A stretch of 64,000 nucleotides of DNA from Candidatus Poribacteria bacterium (GCA_018644665.1 JABGQA010000108.1:67527-131526); one strand, 5' to 3'. Positions 47,001-55,381 are shown, counted from the first letter of the stretch. The notes: generated by a model not told the origin, from the sequence alone. Numbers and translations are program-made.

Positions 47001-49821
47001 CCTCGTCGGGAGAGTCCGTCTCCGCGATCAATTCCGGCGCTCCCACGCCGATCAGGTAGCCGCCCTCTTCGCCGCCCTCGGGGCCGAGATCGATGATGTG
47101 GTCGGCGGTCTTGATGACCTCCATGTTGTGCTCGATCACGACGACCGTGTTGCCGCGGTCCGCGAGTTCGTGGAGCACTTCCAGGAGCTTCCGCACGTCC
47201 TCGAAGTGCAGACCTGTCGTGGGTTCGTCGAGGACGTACAGCGTCTGCCCCGTGGCGACGCGACTGAGTTCCTTGGAGAGCTTCACACGCTGCGCTTCGC
47301 CGCCGGAGAGCGTCGGAGCGGGCTGGCCGAGCTTGATGTAGTCGAGCCCGACATCGTGCAGCGTCTTCAGCTTGCGCGCGATCTTGGGGATGTCGCCGAA
47401 GTGTTCGAGCGCCTGCGAGATGTCCATGTCGAGGGCGTCGGCGATGCTCTTGCCCTTGTACCGGATGTCTAGCGTCTCGTCGTTGAAGCGGGTGCCGTTG
47501 CAGACCTCGCACTTCACCCAGACGTCCGCCAGCAACTGCATCTCGATCTTCTTGTACCCGTGGCCCTGACACGCCTCGCACCGGCCGGCTTTCACGTTGA
47601 AGCTGAACCTACCGGGCTTGTATCCGCGCACGCGCGACTCGGGCATCTGCGAGTACAGCTCGCGAATCTGGTCCCATACCTTCACGTACGTCGCGGGATT
47701 CGAGCGCGGCGTGCGTCCGATTGGCGACTGGTCGATCGTGATGATCTTGTTGAGGTGTTCGATGCCCTCGATGCCATCGTGCGCCCCGGGCGCCTCCTCG
47801 GCGCGCATGAGGTCGCGCGCGAGCGCCTTGCACACGATGTCGTTGACGAGCGAGGACTTGCCGGAGCCAGACACGCCGGTGACGCACGTAAACAGACCGA
47901 TCGGGATCTCTACATCGAGTCCCTTGAGGTTGTTCTGTCGAGCGCCCTTGACGGACAGCCAACTACCGTTCGGCGCGCGGCGCTCGTCGGGTATGGGTAT
48001 CTGCATCTCGTGCGACAGGTAGCGGCCGGTGATGGAGGCGTCCTCGTCCATCACCTTGCCGGGCGCGCCGGCGACGACGACCTCGCCGCCCTGGATTCCG
48101 GCGCCGGGACCGAAATCCACGATGTAGTCGGACTCGCGCATCGTCTCTTCGTCGTGTTCGACGATGATGATCGTGTTGCCGATGTCTCGGAGATGCTTGA
48201 GCGTGTCGAGCAGCTTCTTGTTGTCGCGGGCGTGGAGGCCGATGCTGGGCTCGTCGAGGATGTAGACGACGCCCACGAGGCCGGTGCCGATTTGGCTTGC
48301 TAGGCGTATGCGCTGCGACTCGCCGCCCGAGAGCGTCGGCGCGGTGCGGTTGAGCGACAGATAGTGCAAGCCCACGTTACGGAGGAACCACAGGCGGGCG
48401 CGGACCTCCTTGAGCACCTGTTCTGCGATGGTCGCTTGACGAGGCGTGAGGTCGATGGCCTCGAAGAACTCCTGCGCGTCGCCAACGCTCATGCCGGTGA
48501 CGTCGAAGATGGTCCTGTCGGCGACTTTGACGGCGTGCGCCTCACGGCGGAGCCGGGTGCCCTCGCAGTCGGGGCATTCGAGCGTGTCCATGAACTTCGC
48601 GTAGTTGCGCCGGACGGCGTCGGAACTCGTCTCCCGCCACCGGTATTCGATGTTGCGCAGCACGCCGCCGAAGCGCCATCGCCGCTGGCGTGGCTTCCCA
48701 TCGCGGTAGACGGTGACGGGTATGCGCTTGTCTCCCAACCCGTCCATGAGCTTCTCGCGGACCTTCTTGGTCAGGTCCTTCCACGGCGTGTCGAGAGAGA
48801 ACTCCAGATGCGCGGCGATGCCCTCGGCCACGGGGTTGTACTCTTTGAGTTCGCCCCAGGTGGCGATGGCGCCCTCGCGGATCGACTTGCTCGGGTCGGG
48901 AACGACTTTGTCCAACGATCCCTGTGTCGTCCCGCCGATGCCGTTGCACTCGGGGCAGGCGCCCTTCGGGCTGTTGAACGAGAACAGCTGGGGCGACGGT
49001 TCCTCGTAGCTCGTAGCGCACGTGGGACACGAGTAGTGCTGGCTGAACAGCATCTCCTCGCCGTCCATCGTGTCCGCGATGATGAGGCCGCCGGAGAGCT
49101 TGACTGCCGTCTCGACGGACTCGGCTATCCTGTCGCGGATGCCGTCCTTGATGACGATACGATCGACGACGATCTCGATGTCGTGGCGCAACTGGCGGTC
49201 GAGGTGGATCGTCTCGGTGAGTTCGTGCAACTGACCGTCGACGCGAGCGCGGGCAAAGCCGGCCTTGAGGGCGTCTTCGAGTTCTTCGCGGTACTCACCC
49301 TTGCGGCCACGGACGACAGGCGCCAGGAGTTGCAGCCTCTGCCCCTCGGGCAGCGCGAGCAACTGATCCACGATCTCGTCGCGCGTCTGCGCACCCACTT
49401 CTGTGCCGCACTCGAGGCAGTGCATCGTCCCGACGCGGGCGAAGAGCAGGCGCAGGTAGTCGTATATCTCCGTGATCGTCGCCACCGTAGAGCGCGGATT
49501 GTACCCGGTGGACTTCTGGTCGATGGAGATGGTCGGAGAGAGACCGCCGATGAAGTCCACGTCCGGCTTTTGCATCTGCCCGAGGAACTGGCGAGCGTAC
49601 GCGGACAGGGACTCCACGTAGCGCCTCTGGCCCTCGGCGTAGAGCGTGTCGAAGGCGAGTGACGACTTGCCCGAGCCACTCACGCCCGTGAAGCAGATGA
49701 GGTGGTTCTTGGGTAACTCTAGCTGGATGTCCTGGAGGTTGTGCTCTCGCGCGCCCCTGACGGTGATGGTCTCGAATGCCGGCGCAGAATGCTCCGGAGG
49801 CGTGCGATCAGGGTCGTTCAT
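44086..49821 (-). CDS. uvrA: double-length UvrA excinuclease ATPase (two fused copies)
   Basis: A 1911-residue protein, twice the usual UvrA length. Copy 1 covers about residues 1-976; copy 2 starts at Met977 (AMDTIRVRGATEHNLKSV). Each copy has two ABC ATPase domains with intact motifs. Walker A is GVSGSGKSS at 46-54, again in copy 1 (GVSGSGKSSLVNDIV), and in copy 2 as GVSGSGKTSLALDT and GVSGSGKSSLIEET. All four signatures LSGGE and DEP-x2-GLH Walker B regions are intact. Both zinc fingers are kept in each copy (e.g. CEACQGHG/CEVCNG, CETCYGHG/CETCGG). UvrA detects DNA damage and loads UvrB. Fused double UvrA is known from chlamydiae and some planctomycetes. It would act as a single-chain version of the UvrA dimer (inference). 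Confidence 0.96.
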   Translation of the reverse strand: MNDPDRTPPEHSAPAFETITVRGAREHNLQDIQLELPKNHLICFTGVSGSGKSSLAFDTLYAEGQRRYVESLSAYARQFLGQMQKPDVDFIGGLSPTISIDQKSTGYNPRSTVATITEIYDYLRLLFARVGTMHCLECGTEVGAQTRDEIVDQLLALPEGQRLQLLAPVVRGRKGEYREELEDALKAGFARARVDGQLHELTETIHLDRQLRHDIEIVVDRIVIKDGIRDRIAESVETAVKLSGGLIIADTMDGEEMLFSQHYSCPTCATSYEEPSPQLFSFNSPKGACPECNGIGGTTQGSLDKVVPDPSKSIREGAIATWGELKEYNPVAEGIAAHLEFSLDTPWKDLTKKVREKLMDGLGDKRIPVTVYRDGKPRQRRWRFGGVLRNIEYRWRETSSDAVRRNYAKFMDTLECPDCEGTRLRREAHAVKVADRTIFDVTGMSVGDAQEFFEAIDLTPRQATIAEQVLKEVRARLWFLRNVGLHYLSLNRTAPTLSGGESQRIRLASQIGTGLVGVVYILDEPSIGLHARDNKKLLDTLKHLRDIGNTIIIVEHDEETMRESDYIVDFGPGAGIQGGEVVVAGAPGKVMDEDASITGRYLSHEMQIPIPDERRAPNGSWLSVKGARQNNLKGLDVEIPIGLFTCVTGVSGSGKSSLVNDIVCKALARDLMRAEEAPGAHDGIEGIEHLNKIITIDQSPIGRTPRSNPATYVKVWDQIRELYSQMPESRVRGYKPGRFSFNVKAGRCEACQGHGYKKIEMQLLADVWVKCEVCNGTRFNDETLDIRYKGKSIADALDMDISQALEHFGDIPKIARKLKTLHDVGLDYIKLGQPAPTLSGGEAQRVKLSKELSRVATGQTLYVLDEPTTGLHFEDVRKLLEVLHELADRGNTVVVIEHNMEVIKTADHIIDLGPEGGEEGGYLIGVGAPELIAETDSPDEEPATETGRFLRAALHAATGDGPEPLDDAPLPPRSKAMDTIRVRGATEHNLKSVDVDIPQRQMVAFTGVSGSGKTSLALDTIYAEGQRRYVESLSAYARQFLGRVEKPHVEHIEGLSPAIAIDQKAPSKSPRSTVGTVTEIYDYLRILYARAGTAHCPSCHEPVGSQTSQQVVDSIFQLPPESRLHVLAPVALVRGEEYEEQFERARKSGFARAWVNGEVRELDEKIELDRRIKHDVAIVADRLVLREDDRSRLAEAVEVALREGKGVVRVEGVHRDEDGEDQTLSASYSEHFACVPCGLSFKPVTPQNFSFNSSLGMCPRCEGIGRVTGADEKLVVPNPKRSIRTGAVVVWGPVTAKHPLAKFLAGLGREHGFSLSTPFAKISDEAKDVILYGSRKRYDFGDGRVRFRGAVGTTDWLHVRGAFTREVRPFLRQVDCPACHGTRLMPLALNVRIGERNIIDVTRMTIRDAFTFFRSVRLEGQRAEIARELLMEIGNRLEFLLDVGLEYLTMARPAPSLSGGEAQRIRLASQLGSGLTGVLYVLDEPTIGLHARDNDRLLKALARLRDLGNTVIVVEHDEATIRMADHVVDFGPRAGRHGGEIVAEGSADRLIEIDDSLTGRFLAGAEAIPRPPKRREGKGVALRLSGASLNNLKDVELAIPLGTFTAVTGVSGSGKSSLIEETLYPILARKLNAAQSRQAGPHTEVDGLQFLDKVINIDQKPIGETPRSNPATYTDVFTDIRKLFAELPEAKARGFDSRRFSSNLKSGQCETCYGHGFTRIEMQFLPDVWIECETCGGTGYNRETLDIRYAGKNVADVLHMTVAEALEHFMNVPRIRRKLETLRDVGLGYIHLGQSATTLSGGEAQRVKLAKELARRSTSGTIYLMDEPTTGLHFDDIRKLLDVIHRLADQGSTVVVIEHNLSVVASADHVIDLGPDGGEAGGYIVAEGTPEHVATVDESHTGRFLRPMLGV

Positions 49822-50327
49822 GGGTCTCTTTCACGAATACACGGATGCGTAGATTCCTGTGACGCAACCCATCCTGGAACGGGGCGAGGTGGATGCGTTC
49901 GGCGCCTATGTCGCGCGCTGGGGCGCGATTCTTGAGGTGGTGAACCACACACGCCGGGCGTGCGCCCGGTAGCCCCTCAAGAATACCACCGTACCCACGA
50001 CCAAGACATGGGACGTTGCAGCGATTCGTCAAGCCGCCTGCGACATTCCGCGCAATTACTGACTACGCCCGCGCGGCGCAGTCCGTTTCGGCCGCATGGC
50101 AGGCTGGGCAAGGGCGCCGTCGGCCGGCGGGTGTGGGTCAGCGACCGCGCGGGGCTCTTTCGCTCGCCACCGCGCGGGCGCAGAATACCTGATGTGGGTC
50201 CCAACCACGGGTCCGACGCCCCATTGATAACGAAGGACGCCGGCCGTGTCCTCGGCTCGGCGCCTGCTGCATTGAGCGGCGCCCTTAACCGGTTTCTGCC
50301 GCGTGCAGAATCCACAAGGAGACCAGT
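49822..50327. other. 506-base intergenic region between divergent uvrA and haemoglobin genes
   Basis: It contains the nested inverted repeat at 49928-49984. No gene is supported; a 75-codon minus frame overlapping the uvrA start lacks any family signature. Confidence 0.5.
49928..49984. repeat. nested inverted repeats upstream of uvrA
   Basis: Outer arms ATTCTTGAGG (49928-49937) and CCTCAAGAAT (49975-49984) are perfect 10-bp reverse complements. Inside are two smaller hairpins, TGGT-GA-ACCA and CCGGGC-GTGC-GCCCGG (49954-49969). Together they could fold as a three-way junction in RNA or act as a palindromic protein-binding site. It is about 107 bases upstream of the uvrA start, so on the minus strand it may lie in the 5' leader. 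Function unknown. Confidence 0.6.
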
Positions 50328-50834
50328 ATGAAGACCTCAGGGACGCGAGGACGGCGGAGCGCGTCGGTCCTTCTCGGCGCGTGCGCCCTCGCCGCCGCAG
50401 TCGGCATTGTCGCTTTGCAGCGGACGGCGAATGCGGAACACCACGAGGAAGCCGTCGCGGAGTCGCTGTACGACCGTCTGGGCGGCACGTACGCCATCGC
50501 CACGGTCGTGGACGACTTCATCGACCGCGTCTCCGTCAACGACACGCTGAACGCGAATCCGGCGATCGACGCGGCTCGCGAGCGCGTCCCGGCCCCTGGT
50601 CTGAAGTTCCAGGTCACGGCGTTCATGATCCAGGCGGCCGGTGGGCCGTACGTGTACCACGGGCGGAACATGGTCGACTCGCACACACATCTGCACATCA
50701 CCGAGGGCGAGTGGCAAGCCCTGGCCGCGGACTTCAAGGCGTCCCTCGACCACTTCGAAGTGCCTGAGAAGGAACAGGGCGAACTGTTCGCGCTCGTCGG
50801 CACGACTCACGACGACATCGTCACGGCGGAATAG
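50328..50834 (+). CDS. exported group I truncated haemoglobin
   Basis: A 168-residue protein. The first 36 residues form a signal peptide or anchor (SASVLLGACALAAAVGIVAL, then TANA). The rest is a 2-on-2 globin of group I: SLYDRLGGTYAIATVVDDFI, FQVTAFMIQAAGGP-YVYHGRNM, and the proximal His region SHTHLHITEGEWQAL. Haem iron would be bound by one of these His residues. Truncated globins handle O2, NO or peroxide; most are cytoplasmic, so an exported one is less common. AAGGAG precedes the ATG. It stands 100 bases before the methyltransferase gene on the same strand. Confidence 0.9.
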   Translation: MKTSGTRGRRSASVLLGACALAAAVGIVALQRTANAEHHEEAVAESLYDRLGGTYAIATVVDDFIDRVSVNDTLNANPAIDAARERVPAPGLKFQVTAFMIQAAGGPYVYHGRNMVDSHTHLHITEGEWQALAADFKASLDHFEVPEKEQGELFALVGTTHDDIVTAE

Positions 50835-50934
50835 CGGGTCGCTGAGCGACCACGGCCGGCGCCGCTCGTGCCCTTAGGGTGGGAGCGGATGTCCGGCCTT
50901 CGCCGGCTGGGCAGGGCAGAGAGGGACCAACGGC

Positions 50935-52359
50935 ATGGACGCTAAAAGTGTCGTCTTAGCCATCGCGGACATCAGCGGCTACACGGAATTCATGCTGTCG
51001 CACGAGAAGTCTCTCGCGCATAGCCAGATGATCGTCAGCGAGGTCCTTGGCGTCCTCGTCGAGGAGATCCGGCCCCCGCTCGAGCTGGTCGAGCTTGAGG
51101 GCGACGCAGTTTTCATGTACGCGCCCAAGGACGACACCGCGGACACTTGGCCGGCCACGCGAAAGGCGATCGGGGAGCAGCTGCTGCGCATCGCCGAGGT
51201 CTTTGCCAGCAAGGTAAGGGAGCTCCAAGCGTACAGCATATGTCTGTGCGGCGCGTGCGCGAACATCGAGGGGCTTCGGCTGAAGACCGTGATCCACAGT
51301 GGCGAGGTCGTATTCCCACAGATCGGGCGCTTCCACCGGCTGTCCGGCGTCGACGTCATCACCGCGCACCGGTTGCTTAAGAACTCCGTGGATGAGGATG
51401 AGTACATCCTGATGACAGAGGCGGCGTATGGCGACGTGGAATTCCCTCAACCGCTCGAGACGTTCGAGGGCGAGGAGGTATATGGTGTCGGCTCCATGCG
51501 AACGTATGTCTGCCTCCCGCCAAGCTCTGACGCCACGGTAGACGACTTTGCGCCGGGCGAATTCGCTCTGTCCGGCATGGGCGTCGAGATTCTCCGCCAC
51601 GACATACGCCACGAGTACACCGAGGTCGCCAATACGCCCGACAAGGGTTTCCACTTCCACACGGGCGCCCCGTTGGCGGCGATGCTCGGCTATCCCGATG
51701 ACGTCGTGGCCAACACTCCGGCATCATGCATGGAGTCGTTCGCCGGGACAGGCAATCCGTTTTCGTTGGGGGAGATCGCGGCAGGATCGAACGTCGTGGA
51801 CATCGGTTCGGGCGCTGGGTTCGATTCGCTGATCGCGGCGGGGATCGTTGGGCCCGCGGGGGCCGTCGTCGGCGTGGAGATGACCCCTGGCATGTTGCAC
51901 AAAGCGCGGCAGTCGGCCGCGGAGGCGGGCATCGGTCAGGTGGAGTTCCGCGAGGGCTATGCGGAGGAGTTGCCCGTCCCAGACGAGTGGGCGGATGTCG
52001 TGATCTCGAATGGCGTGGTCAACCTGTGTCCCGACAAGGCTGCGGTCTACGGTGAGATGTACAGGGTGCTGAAGCCCGGGGGCCGCTTGCAGCTCGCGGA
52101 CATCATCGTGCAGAAGGAGATCCCCGACGAGGCGAAGAGGGACATTGATCTTTGGACCGGCTGAATAGCAGGCGCTCTGCTGGAAGCAGAGCTAGCAGCC
52201 GTGGTCACTGAGGCAGGCTTCGAGGGGTTCGAACTCACGTGGCGCAAGGATGTCTTCCAGGACACGCCCCAGGAGACCGCCGCGGTGAAGTTCGGGACGC
52301 TAGGTGTAAACTTCAGGGCCAGGAAGCCGCTATCGCCGTCGACGGCGCGTAGCCACTGA
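50935..52359 (+). CDS. probable selenoprotein: DUF2652-like cyclase-type domain fused to ArsM-like methyltransferase
   Basis: A fusion. Residues 1 to about 190 resemble DUF2652 and class III cyclase-like domains (VLAIADISGYTEFMLSHEKS, VELEGDAVFMY, LKTVIHSGEVVFPQ). From about residue 230 it is a SAM methyltransferase of the ArsM/UbiE type (ESFAGTGNPFSLGE, NVVDIGSGAGFDS at 287-298, ADVVISNGVVNLCPDK, VLKPGGRLQLADIIV). The frame reaches TGA at 52162-52164 (codon 410) right after DLWTG and continues IAGALLEAELAAVVTEAGFE to a TGA at 52357-52359. ArsM relatives usually have Cys in a C-I-A/S-G-A motif at this site. The 64 downstream codons keep G/C third bases and family-like sequence. With the SECIS-like hairpin this indicates Sec410. 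The alternative is a nonsense mutation. AGAGAGGGA precedes the ATG. The enzyme may methylate arsenic or a related metalloid (inference). Confidence 0.8.
52174..52192 (+). promoter_or_regulatory. putative bacterial SECIS element
   Basis: GCTCTGCT (52174-52181), loop GGA (52182-52184), AGCAGAGC (52185-52192): a perfect 8-bp stem. Seventeen bases separate the in-frame TGA from the loop, and the loop begins with GG. Both match the general bacterial SECIS rules (loop with G in the first two positions, about 16-37 bases from UGA). It lies within coding sequence, as bacterial SECIS elements do. Confidence 0.7.
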
Positions 52360-52378
52360 CGGTTGACTGTCACGTCCC

Positions 52379-53266
52379 CTAGCGTGCGGAACGGCGCAGA
52401 TTCGCCCATGTGGTGGCCACCGCGCCAACAGGTGAGACGGGCAGGACATCAAGCGGCGAACTGAGCGACGCCTCTACGATTCTCCATCGGTCTCGGCGTT
52501 CCAGTTGCAGTGAGACCCGCTTGCCGTCGATCTCCTGAAAGGCGATCGCGCGACCGAGCCCGGCCCCTACAAACAGCGTCATTTCCTCGCGGGAGATGCC
52601 GTCAGGCACACCGCCGAGCGCCGCGGTGAACCCGGCCATGAGGATGCCGTCGATGCCCGGCCAGCGTACGCCGTCCTCGGTGATAAAGAGGAAGTCGTCC
52701 TGCTCCTCGACGATCAGCGACTCGATCGCTTCCTGATCGCCTTCGGCGAAGGCGGCGGCGCCGTTCTCCATCATCCCAACGGGCCCGTCGAGGGCGTCGG
52801 TCGCCGACGAAGCGTCGAAGGCGCCGACCGGCCCGTCGGCGCTGTCGCCATCGAAATCCAGGGCGTCGAGGCGCCACACGCCGCCGTCGCGCCTGGCCCG
52901 TGCGATATGACGGCCGGTAGCGCCGTCCCACTCCCACTCGACCACGATCCACCCGATCGCTGCTTCGACTAGGATTCGCGGAGCCGTGGCGACCAGCGCG
53001 CCCTTGGGCAGGCCGGCAAGCCGTGCGGTGAGCGCCGCCAGGGTCGCGTCGCGCCCGACGTGCTCGTCCGCGCCCTCGTAGTAGGCGATATCGTTGTGCT
53101 CCGCGAACAGGTCGACCGCCGCGTCGGGGTCAGCGGAGTTCTCGGCGTGCACGAGCTGGCTCGCGAGCGCGGCGAGGGCCACGCCCCGGTCGAAGAGCGG
53201 GTCGGCCCGCGCGGCCGATGTCACGACGACGAGAGCTAGGGCCAACGCGTAGAGCCATCGTCTCAT
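52379..53266 (-). CDS. exported protein with two SnoaL/NTF2-like domains
   Basis: A 295-residue protein with a signal peptide (WLYALALALVVVTSAARA). Two NTF2-like domains follow: about 30-145 (VHAENSADPDAAVDLFAEHN to WRLDALDFDG) and about 165-285 (FAEGDQEAIESLIVEEQDDF to RWRIVEASL). No catalytic residues can be assigned; such domains bind small ligands or act as enzymes. Its start overlaps the stop of the upstream flavoprotein gene (ATGA), tying it to the molybdenum-enzyme operon. It may be a periplasmic accessory (inference). It is convergent with the Sec methyltransferase at 19 bases. Confidence 0.75.
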   Translation of the reverse strand: MRRWLYALALALVVVTSAARADPLFDRGVALAALASQLVHAENSADPDAAVDLFAEHNDIAYYEGADEHVGRDATLAALTARLAGLPKGALVATAPRILVEAAIGWIVVEWEWDGATGRHIARARRDGGVWRLDALDFDGDSADGPVGAFDASSATDALDGPVGMMENGAAAFAEGDQEAIESLIVEEQDDFLFITEDGVRWPGIDGILMAGFTAALGGVPDGISREEMTLFVGAGLGRAIAFQEIDGKRVSLQLERRDRWRIVEASLSSPLDVLPVSPVGAVATTWANLRRSAR

Positions 53267-54339
53267 TCGGGGTATCGCCAGGCGCGTAGAGAGTCGGAAG
53301 CGCTCAGGCCTGCGTTCTGCCCCATCGCGAGGGCAGCCGTGATGAGCTTGCGCTCGCCAGCGACGATGTCGCCGGCGGCGTACAGGCCGGGGATCGGTTC
53401 GCCCGTCGCGTCCAGGACCTGATTGTCCTCATCTACGACGAGGAGTCCGTCCGCGTCCGTCTTCGCGTCCCAGCCCATGAGAAAGCGCGTGTTCGGATCG
53501 AGCCCTTCGTCCACGAAGCATCCGTGGAAGAACACCTCCTCGCCGTCCTCCATCTCAAATCCCAGGAGGTCGGTCTTCTCCCCGATGTGCCTGACGATCT
53601 TGCGCTCATCGATCTCGACGCCTTGGGCCTTCGCCTGGTCGAGGACCGGCTTGGACATCCCGTGGGGGCGTCCGTCGGTGAGGATGGTGAGTTTGTCCGT
53701 GAAGTCTTGCGCCCCCACGACCATCTCGTAGATGTAGTCGCCCACGCCGTAGAACGCCATTCGCTCGTCCACGTGCAGATGGCCGTCGCAGCGGATGCAG
53801 GTGTGCCATCCGCGGCGGTTCCCCGCGTACCTGAAGACGATCCTGTACTGATCGAACATGCGCTCCACGGACTCGTCGACTTCGATGTTCGGCCACCGGT
53901 CCTCGAAGCCGGCCGCGACGATCACGCGACGCGCGCGGAACGTCTCCACCGACTGCACGTTCCCGTCGCGGTCGAGCTTGTCGACGGACGTGTCGAGCAA
54001 GAGCACGTCGTCCTCGCCTCGACTCAGCTTCAGGAGGACCGCGCTCTGGATGTCGATCCCAAACTTCCGGTCCTCGCCGCTGATGACGACGTCCTGGACC
54101 GGCCGACCATCCATCCACTCGCGCAGGGACTTCTTGAACTGCGGCCCTGTGATGCCCTTGAAGACGGGCACGTCCTCGAACTGGACTGTCTTGGACCAGT
54201 ACGCACGCCCCTCGCGGCGGCTGATCCGCCCGGCGTCTAGAACAAGGACGTGGCGCATCTGATGGCTGCCGGATATCGCCGCCTGCGCGCCCGCCGGGCC
54301 GGCTCCGATCACGGCGATGTCGTACACCGTCTCGCTCAT
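53263..54339 (-). CDS. thioredoxin reductase-like flavoprotein
   Basis: A 358-residue FAD-dependent pyridine nucleotide-disulfide oxidoreductase of the low-molecular-weight thioredoxin reductase type. The FAD site is AVIGAGPAGAQAA (from residue 9), the disulfide is CIRCDGH (Cys181, Cys184), matching the C-x2-C-D of TrxR, and LYAAGDIVAGERKLITAALA is the second FAD motif. The NADPH-binding Rossmann motif (FYGVGDYIYEMV) departs from the usual GGGDSA. Cytoplasmic. It lies between the sulfite-oxidase-like gene (25-base gap) and the SnoaL-like gene (overlap), so it is part of the same operon and may reduce a partner of that system (inference). Confidence 0.88.
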   Translation of the reverse strand: MSETVYDIAVIGAGPAGAQAAISGSHQMRHVLVLDAGRISRREGRAYWSKTVQFEDVPVFKGITGPQFKKSLREWMDGRPVQDVVISGEDRKFGIDIQSAVLLKLSRGEDDVLLLDTSVDKLDRDGNVQSVETFRARRVIVAAGFEDRWPNIEVDESVERMFDQYRIVFRYAGNRRGWHTCIRCDGHLHVDERMAFYGVGDYIYEMVVGAQDFTDKLTILTDGRPHGMSKPVLDQAKAQGVEIDERKIVRHIGEKTDLLGFEMEDGEEVFFHGCFVDEGLDPNTRFLMGWDAKTDADGLLVVDEDNQVLDATGEPIPGLYAAGDIVAGERKLITAALAMGQNAGLSASDSLRAWRYPE

Positions 54340-54364
54340 CGGTTATCCATTCCGCTGCATAGGT

Positions 54365-55381
54365 CTACGCGCTGATGTCGACTTCGAGGGTGTGGTAGCC
54401 ACTGGCGCCCCGCGGGTGGCCGTCCTCGGGCTTCGACGTCTGCACCTCGCGGTCCGCGCCGATCGAGCGCGCGAGAATCTTCGCCGTGCGCTCGCCACCA
54501 GGGACGGTCCACTCGTACTCCCACAGGTACCACGAACGGACGGAGCCCGACCCCCAGATGCTCGCGTTGTCCCAGGTGTCGCCGCCATCGGTGCTCACCT
54601 CGACGTGCGCGATGCCGCCGTGGTTGCCGCCGTCGTAGGCCGATCCACTGATGCGATACGTTCCAGACGGGAGGGCGTCGCCGGCCTCGGGGATGTTGAT
54701 CCGCGTCGCCATTCGCACGGCCGCGGTGTCATCCCACCCGCGTCCCTCCCAGTAGCCGAGGTACTCCTTGGCCACGAGTTCCATGTTGATGATCCACTTC
54801 GGGCACTTCTGGCCGTACTTCCCGGGATTCAGGAAGCGCAACGGGAAGCCGTGCGCCTGCGGGAGCGGCTCGCCGTTCATCTCGTAGGCGAGGACCGCGT
54901 CCTCGTGCAACGCGTCCTCGATCGGGACGCCCGTGTGATAGCCGTCGGCGCACTTGAAGACCACGCGCGATGCCTGTTCACGGACCTGCGGCGCCTCCAG
55001 CAGCGTGCTGACGCGTACGCCCTTCCACACCGCGTTGCCTATCTGTTCGCCGCCGACGGGGTCGCCGATGCAGGAAAGGGTGCGCTCCGTCATCACCGAT
55101 GGCGCTTCGAGTATGTCCGAGTACTTCAGCAGCTTCGGCTTCTTCACCAGGCCGTTGACGATGAGTTTCCACTTCGCGATGTCCACGTCTGGCCGCTCGC
55201 CCGCCGTGATGTCCTGGACGTAGAACTTGTCGTTGGGCGTGAGCCAGGAAGAAGGCTTGACGTCGTCGCGCGGCTCAGCAGACGCGCCCTCTTCGCTGGG
55301 GGCGGTCTTGCCGTCCTTGACCGGGAGCCACAGGCCTGCCGCGCTGAGGGCCGAAACCCGTATGAAGGTGCGTCGGTCCAT
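54365..55381 (-). CDS. exported molybdopterin oxidoreductase, sulfite oxidase-like
   Basis: A 338-residue protein of the sulfite oxidase family. It starts with a twin-arginine signal (MDRRTFIRVSALSAAGLW), so the folded cofactor-loaded enzyme is exported by Tat. The molybdenum ligand is Cys104 in RTLSCIGDPVGG. Other conserved segments are GNAVWKGVRVSTLL, GYHTGVPIEDAL, PLRFLNPGKYGQKCPKWI and the C-terminal dimerisation beta-domain (HVEVSTDGGDTWDNA, WEYEW). It has no haem domain, so an external electron acceptor is needed. It probably oxidises sulfite or a similar oxyanion in the periplasm. moeA lies just upstream. Confidence 0.92.
   Translation of the reverse strand: MDRRTFIRVSALSAAGLWLPVKDGKTAPSEEGASAEPRDDVKPSSWLTPNDKFYVQDITAGERPDVDIAKWKLIVNGLVKKPKLLKYSDILEAPSVMTERTLSCIGDPVGGEQIGNAVWKGVRVSTLLEAPQVREQASRVVFKCADGYHTGVPIEDALHEDAVLAYEMNGEPLPQAHGFPLRFLNPGKYGQKCPKWIINMELVAKEYLGYWEGRGWDDTAAVRMATRINIPEAGDALPSGTYRISGSAYDGGNHGGIAHVEVSTDGGDTWDNASIWGSGSVRSWYLWEYEWTVPGGERTAKILARSIGADREVQTSKPEDGHPRGASGYHTLEVDISA

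Noticed and set aside
48364-49662. 432-codon plus-strand frame
   Set aside because: Antisense to uvrA; long only because of high G+C.
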